DNA from: Acidimicrobiales bacterium
GTDB lineage: Bacteria > Actinomycetota > Acidimicrobiia > Acidimicrobiales > Poriferisodaliceae
Reading direction: 5' to 3'
NCBI GenBank assembly: GCA_020631315.1
Contig: JAHDHM010000108.1
Coordinates: forward strand, 1 to 9,892
Length of the DNA: 9,892 nt
The notes under the pieces are model-generated. The model was not told the DNA's origin. It ran no database searches and saw only the letters and a program-made list of their open reading frames with translations. Both the position numbers and the translations under genes were made by a program. The stretch's first letter is position 1; every line of letters starts with the position of its first letter. This document shows positions 6,805-9,892 of this stretch, one piece after another.

Positions 6805-6821
6805 GCCGACCTCGTGTCGGC
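6805..6821 (-). promoter_or_regulatory. Hairpin around the Shine-Dalgarno of the dehydrogenase gene
   Basis: On the minus strand GCCGAC-ACGAG-GTCGGC is a perfect 6-bp stem with a 5-nt loop ending directly at the GTG start (6804). The Shine-Dalgarno-like GAGGT lies across the loop and right arm. Folding could limit ribosome access; this is structural inference only. Confidence 0.4.
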
Positions 6822-6855
6822 GCGTGCGTTACCGGTGGTCCTGTCGGCACTTCAG

Positions 6856-6879
6856 GCCCCGGACTACAGGGATTGGGGC
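6856..6879 (-). terminator. Possible hairpin after the membrane protein gene
   Basis: GCCCC and GGGGC flank a 14-nt loop directly after the minus-strand stop at 6880. The stem is only 5 bp and no T-run follows. The two minus-strand genes here are 75 bp apart and may be partly co-transcribed. Confidence 0.25.
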
Positions 6880-7590
6880 TCAGCGGGCGCGTTCGTCAGC
6901 GAGGAACGGATCGTGGTGCAGCACGCCGAGGAGGGTGAGGCCGCCGAGGATCGCCGCGGCGGGGATCGGCCACCAGATCGTGTCCGGGGTCAGGCAGCTG
7001 GACTCGACGATCAGCCACGCCGGCGAGCAGCTCTCCGACACACCATCGACCGTCGACCGGTGCGGCAACACGAACGCGAAGGCGCCCGCGAGTGCCACGG
7101 TGCCGGCGAGCCATTCGGTCGCCCGCTCGCCAGGGCGGGGAGCGATGCGGGTGACCCGGTGTCGAGGGGTCCAGTAGATGACCTGGAGTCCGGCGACGAT
7201 GGCCCCGACCCCGGCCCCGTTCAACACGAAGCCCGTCCAGGCGTCGACGACGTGTGACCAGTCGAAGGTCGCCACGACCAGGCCGACCAGCACTCCGACG
7301 ACGGGCAGGCGTCCGCCGACCACGTGCCAGCCCGGCAGCACGGCACCGAGCGCGGTGGCCATCATGCCGAGCCCGGCGACGAGGAACACGACCAGCCACA
7401 GGGCACCGATGCCGAGCGGCCGTTCGGTGGTGCCGACGGCGACGTTGGCCAGATAGTGCCCGGCGAGCGTGAGGGGCAGCGACGCGACGAGCGCCACCGC
7501 CATCCCCTGGACCCGGACCATCCAGCCGCCCTGACGTTCCATCTGGCGCGCTGCGCGATGGGGTGGAGTCGAGACCCGACGAGCCGGCAT
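6880..7590 (-). CDS. Multi-pass membrane protein of unknown function
   Basis: 236 residues from the ATG at 7590, chosen because TACGGT sits 7 nt before it and there is no Shine-Dalgarno. The frame is open to a GTG at 7632, which would add 14 residues and nearly abut the divergent DUF389 start. A basic N-terminal tail is followed by about six hydrophobic segments, near residues 28-50, 58-85, 95-110, 118-138, 160-176 and 205-224. Two Cys (about 188 and 199) lie in the loop between the last two segments and could form a disulfide if that loop faces outward. The C-terminus is short and charged. No family motif is recognised. The divergent neighbour is also a membrane protein (DUF389), and the two start regions face each other, so they may be co-regulated. 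Confidence 0.7.
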   Translation of the reverse strand: MPARRVSTPPHRAARQMERQGGWMVRVQGMAVALVASLPLTLAGHYLANVAVGTTERPLGIGALWLVVFLVAGLGMMATALGAVLPGWHVVGGRLPVVGVLVGLVVATFDWSHVVDAWTGFVLNGAGVGAIVAGLQVIYWTPRHRVTRIAPRPGERATEWLAGTVALAGAFAFVLPHRSTVDGVSESCSPAWLIVESSCLTPDTIWWPIPAAAILGGLTLLGVLHHDPFLADERAR

Positions 7591-7597
7591 GAGGCGC

Positions 7598-7603
7598 ACC
7601 GTA
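7598..7603 (-). promoter_or_regulatory. TACGGT -10 box of the membrane protein gene
   Basis: TACGGT on the minus strand is followed by 7 nt and then the ATG at 7590, the spacing expected for a leaderless actinobacterial transcript. No -35 match is seen 17 nt upstream. It is the same hexamer as the one at 4933-4938. Confidence 0.5.
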
Positions 7604-7621
7604 CTTCGAATGACGGCCGGG

Positions 7622-7627
7622 TAGCGT
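7622..7627 (+). promoter_or_regulatory. TAGCGT -10 box of the DUF389 gene
   Basis: TAGCGT is followed by TTCACCC and the GTG at 7635, so the transcript would begin at or next to the start codon. There is no Shine-Dalgarno before the GTG, which agrees with leaderless translation. The -35 window falls on the opposite promoter's -10 box. Confidence 0.5.
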
Positions 7628-7634
7628 TTCACCC

Positions 7635-9173
7635 GTGGGCAATCCTCTGACCGACACCGGGCGTCTGGACGCCATCGTCGAGGAAGCCTTGAGCGACGGC
7701 CGGTTCACTCCCGATGAGCGTCGGACCGTCATGTCCCGCCTGTTGCCCGCAGAGAGCAACGGCGCGCTGCTGCGTTACGGGGTGATGCTCGCCCTGTCGG
7801 TCACGATCGCCGCGGTCGGCCTCATGGCGAACTCCGCAGCAGTGGTGATCGGAGCGATGCTCGTCGCGCCGCTGATGACGCCGATCATCACGTTCGCGAC
7901 GGCGTGTGCCCTCGGTCTTCCGCAGCGGATGGCCCGGGCCGGGTTCGTCGTCGCGGTGAGCGTGCTCGGCTCGATCCTGCTGTCCATGCTCCTGGGCGCG
8001 ATGCTGCCGGACTACGAGCTGGCCAACGAGATCGTGAGCCGGACGAGTCCTGACGTGCGCGACTTCATCGTCGCGGTCGCCGCCGGTGCTGCGGGCGCCT
8101 ATGCCGTCGCTCGTGAGGACTTGTCGACCTCGCTGCCCGGTGTCGCCGTGGCCGTGGCGTTGGTGCCGCCGCTCGCGAGCGTCGGGCTCCTGCTCGAGCG
8201 GGCCGAGTGGAACCTGGCATGGGGCGCCGGGTTGCTGTTCCTCACGAACCTCGTCGCCATCGTCGTCGTCTCGATGCTCGTGCTGTTCGTGACCGGAGTG
8301 GTGCCGACGATCCGCCTCGTCGCACGACATCCCGTCGTCGCCGGCGTGGTCGGTGTCGTGGTGGTCGTCTTCGTCGGTATCTCGATTCCACTGACCGCAG
8401 CCTCGGCCCGCGGCGTGCGAGAGACACAGACCCGCAACGAGGTGCAGGCCGCGATCACCGAGTGGATCGGCGACCGTGACCTGACCGTCGAGCAGTTCGA
8501 CGTGGTCGACGCGACGGTCACCGTGGACGTCGTCGGTCCCGAGCAGCCCCCGCGCGAGTTCCTCCTCGCCAACGAGCTCGAACCGGTGCTCGGTGACGAG
8601 ACGGTCGTGAGAGTCAGGTGGGCGCAGCAGTCGACTGGTGTCGCCATCGCCGGCCAGACCGAGGCCGACGCGCTCACCGCTGCCGAACGGGTCGAACCGC
8701 TGATGGTCGACTGGCTCGCGACCGAGTTCGGCGAGGACTACGAGCTGCTCGACCTCGCGGTGAACGGTGAGCGTGTCGTCGTCGAGGTCGCCGGGCCGGC
8801 AGCACCAGAACCCGACGATGAGCTCGTCGCGCAGCTCGACGGGAGCGTCGAGTCGACGATCTCCGACGTGGTCGTCCAGTGGGTGCAGGTGCTCGGGGTC
8901 GGCGGGTCGACCGACCCGAACGTGATCGCCGCCGAACTCGTCGCGGCCTGGATCGGGCCACGCACGTCGGTGTCGTTCGTGAACGCCACGGCCACCACCG
9001 GCTCGGTCACGGTCGACCTGGCCGCCACGAACGATCCTCGAGGCATCACCCGCCTCGTGCAGGCACTCGAGACCCGCCTCGAAGGGCGATCGGTCGCCGT
9101 GCGAGTCGCCCGCCTCGACGCTCCGGCGCTGACCGGGACGACCGATGACATCGCGCCCGGTGCTTTCGGCTGA
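7635..9173 (+). CDS. DUF389 family membrane protein
   Basis: 512 residues from a GTG with no Shine-Dalgarno. A charged cytosolic N-terminus (1-45) precedes about seven hydrophobic segments, near 47-63, 68-91, 102-122, 143-158, 167-186, 198-220 and 233-253. The DUF389 signature is clear: N-S-A-A-V-V-I-G-A-M-L-V-A-P-L-M-T-P-I (66-84) and P-G-V-A-V-A-V-A-L-V-P-P-L-A-S-V-G (168-184). The function of DUF389 proteins is not settled. The C-terminal half (about 260-512) is soluble and acidic and appears to be three copies of a 60-70 residue unit: about 270-331, 350-417 and 430-493. Each has an early W-I or W-L, then a V-T-V-D-V or V-V-V-E-V strand, then a Leu-rich helix, then a closing V-x-V strand. 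That domain may bind a ligand or partner. It ends 9 bp before the convergent secreted-protein gene. Confidence 0.9.
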   Translation: MGNPLTDTGRLDAIVEEALSDGRFTPDERRTVMSRLLPAESNGALLRYGVMLALSVTIAAVGLMANSAAVVIGAMLVAPLMTPIITFATACALGLPQRMARAGFVVAVSVLGSILLSMLLGAMLPDYELANEIVSRTSPDVRDFIVAVAAGAAGAYAVAREDLSTSLPGVAVAVALVPPLASVGLLLERAEWNLAWGAGLLFLTNLVAIVVVSMLVLFVTGVVPTIRLVARHPVVAGVVGVVVVVFVGISIPLTAASARGVRETQTRNEVQAAITEWIGDRDLTVEQFDVVDATVTVDVVGPEQPPREFLLANELEPVLGDETVVRVRWAQQSTGVAIAGQTEADALTAAERVEPLMVDWLATEFGEDYELLDLAVNGERVVVEVAGPAAPEPDDELVAQLDGSVESTISDVVVQWVQVLGVGGSTDPNVIAAELVAAWIGPRTSVSFVNATATTGSVTVDLAATNDPRGITRLVQALETRLEGRSVAVRVARLDAPALTGTTDDIAPGAFG

Positions 9174-9187
9174 CGCAGCGTCTCAGC
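9169..9187. terminator. Palindrome holding both convergent stop codons
   Basis: GCTGACGC and GCGTCTCAGC flank a single A and form an inverted repeat with a 2-nt bulge. The DUF389 stop TGA (9171-9173) is in the left arm and the minus-strand stop of the secreted protein (9183-9185) in the right arm. Bases 9172-9187 equal 4233-4248 in the 17-bp repeat array. It probably acts as a terminator or 3'-end stabiliser for both transcripts. Confidence 0.5.
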
Positions 9188-9892
9188 AGCCGTAGACGAT
9201 GCGCGTTGCATCGGGCGACGAGCTGCTGCTCCAGGTGAACGTCACTCGGATCTTGCGTCCCGATGCGTCCGAGTCGTCGTTGATCAGCTCGATGAAGTCG
9301 CCGCTCCCCATGTCCGAGTCGCCGTCGAGGTAGTTCAGGTAGTCGACGTCGGGGTGTTCGAGGAAGGCGCTCTTCTTCATCTCTTCCAACTTGAAGGTGA
9401 CACCGATCGGGGCCGTCGGGAGGACGAGCTCGACCCAGTGGGTGCCCTCGGTCAGGCGTCGGTTGTGCACGTAGACCGAGCACACGGTCGTGCCCACCGG
9501 GACGGTCACCCGCGTCTCGGTGTAGCCGTAGCCGACGGTCGAACTGTTGGCGAAGGACCTCAGCGCGAACGCATCGGTCACCTCGACAGGTCCTGATTCG
9601 AAGAAGACATAGCCGACCTCGTCGGACCGCAGGTCGTCCCATCCCAGTTCCTCTGGGAGATCGGACTCGTCGAGGAGCACCGCACCGGGCCCGGCCTGGA
9701 CACCGCTGTCCGCCTGTGGCCGCTCGGTCGTGGTGGTGGTCGGAACTGCCGTCGTGGTGGTCGTCGGTGGAGCGGTCGTGGTGGTCGCCGGTGGCGTGGT
9801 GGTGGTCGTGGTCGGCGGGGTCGTCGTGGTCGTCGGTGGCGGGGTCGTGGTGGTGGTCGGCGCTGGGGTGGTGGTGGGCGTGGGGGGGGGGG
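9183..9892 (-). CDS. Exported protein with Thr/Pro linker, 5' end beyond right edge
   Basis: 235 residues are visible, with no start because the frame is open at the right edge. A GTG at 9680 exists but the frame continues upstream in a coherent linker, so it is not the start. The first ~55 visible residues are Pro-Pro, Pro-Ala or Ala-Pro separated by runs of 3-6 Thr (9726-9890), a typical stalk of exported actinobacterial proteins. The C-terminal domain (~165 residues) is acidic and rich in aromatic and beta-prone stretches (V-G-Y-V-F-F-E; T-R-V-T-V-P-V-G; W-V-E-L-V-L). It has an acidic D-G-D-S-D segment and a closing V-T-F-T-W strand. Its only two Cys (one in T-V-C-S-V-Y, the other the final residue) could pair. 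I recognise no family; a ligand-binding or cell-wall-associated beta-sandwich is a guess. It is presumably outside the membrane. Confidence 0.8.
   Translation of the reverse strand, partial: PPPTPTTTPAPTTTTTPPPTTTTTPPTTTTTTPPATTTTAPPTTTTTAVPTTTTTERPQADSGVQAGPGAVLLDESDLPEELGWDDLRSDEVGYVFFESGPVEVTDAFALRSFANSSTVGYGYTETRVTVPVGTTVCSVYVHNRRLTEGTHWVELVLPTAPIGVTFKLEEMKKSAFLEHPDVDYLNYLDGDSDMGSGDFIELINDDSDASGRKIRVTFTWSSSSSPDATRIVYGC
9726..9892. repeat. Low-complexity Thr/Pro linker DNA ending in a poly-G run
   Basis: Irregular short repeats of GTGGTGGTCGTCGG type encode the Thr/Pro stalk on the minus strand. The last 11 bases (9882-9892) are all G and read as Pro codons. Such DNA is hard to assemble and probably explains why the sequence stops here. 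Confidence 0.8.

Noticed and set aside
6805..6879. Sigma-70-like promoter with TAACGC as -10 for the nucleotide-sugar dehydrogenase
   Set aside because: The hexamer lacks the final T of TANNNT, and the -35 candidate TGAAGT is a poor match, so it was not listed as a feature.
6841..6882. Possible tRNA fragment in the G/C-rich hairpin before the membrane gene stop
   Set aside because: There is no T-loop motif, anticodon arm or acceptor stem; only a 5-bp inverted repeat is present.
7629..8330. Minus-strand frame of 233 codons rich in His, Arg and Asp inside DUF389
   Set aside because: It is the antisense of Val/Ala/Leu membrane codons, and the sense strand has clear DUF389 motifs.

Overview
The window looks like chromosomal DNA of a high-GC actinobacterium. 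The coding strands are rich in GAC, GTC and CTC, GTG starts are common, several genes appear to be leaderless with TANNNT -10 boxes, and two predicted exported proteins carry Thr-rich or Thr/Pro-rich linkers. A marine or freshwater Acidimicrobiia (Ilumatobacter-like) fits this style, but that is an inference from style and not from a marker gene. Nothing seen indicates a mobile element, phage, CRISPR array, tRNA or rRNA.

Layout, left to right. (1) 1-1730, minus: an exported VCBS/FG-GAP repeat protein cut by the left edge. A hairpin separates it from (2) 1846-3373, minus: a ThDP-dependent enzyme of the IlvX/benzoylformate decarboxylase type. (3) 3471-4172, plus: a short-chain dehydrogenase, divergent from (2). 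(4) 4190-4273: a small array of 17-bp hairpin-forming repeats in the convergent gap before (5) 4261-4926, minus: a HAD-superfamily phosphatase. (6) 4965-5432, plus: a VOC/glyoxalase-fold metalloprotein, divergent from (5) with only 38 bp between the start codons. (7) 5491-6804, minus: a nucleotide-sugar dehydrogenase of the UDP-GlcNAc/ManNAc 6-dehydrogenase type. (8) 6880-7590, minus: a multi-pass membrane protein of unknown function. (9) 7635-9173, plus: a DUF389 membrane protein. (10) 9183-9892, minus: a second exported protein with a Thr/Pro linker, cut by the right edge.

The genes alternate in strand and are mostly single transcription units, so the window does not read as one pathway or one operon. 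Convergent gaps are short and packed with inverted repeats that probably end transcription on both strands. Divergent gaps are very short, and two of them carry TANNNT boxes 6-7 nt from the start codon, which points to leaderless mRNAs.

The main points for a second look are the 17-bp repeat array, which shares a 16-bp exact match with another convergent gap 5 kb away; the face-to-face leaderless promoter pair at 7590-7635; the dual-stop palindrome at 9169-9187; and the three-fold repeated C-terminal half of the DUF389 protein. I found no convincing new multi-gene system.
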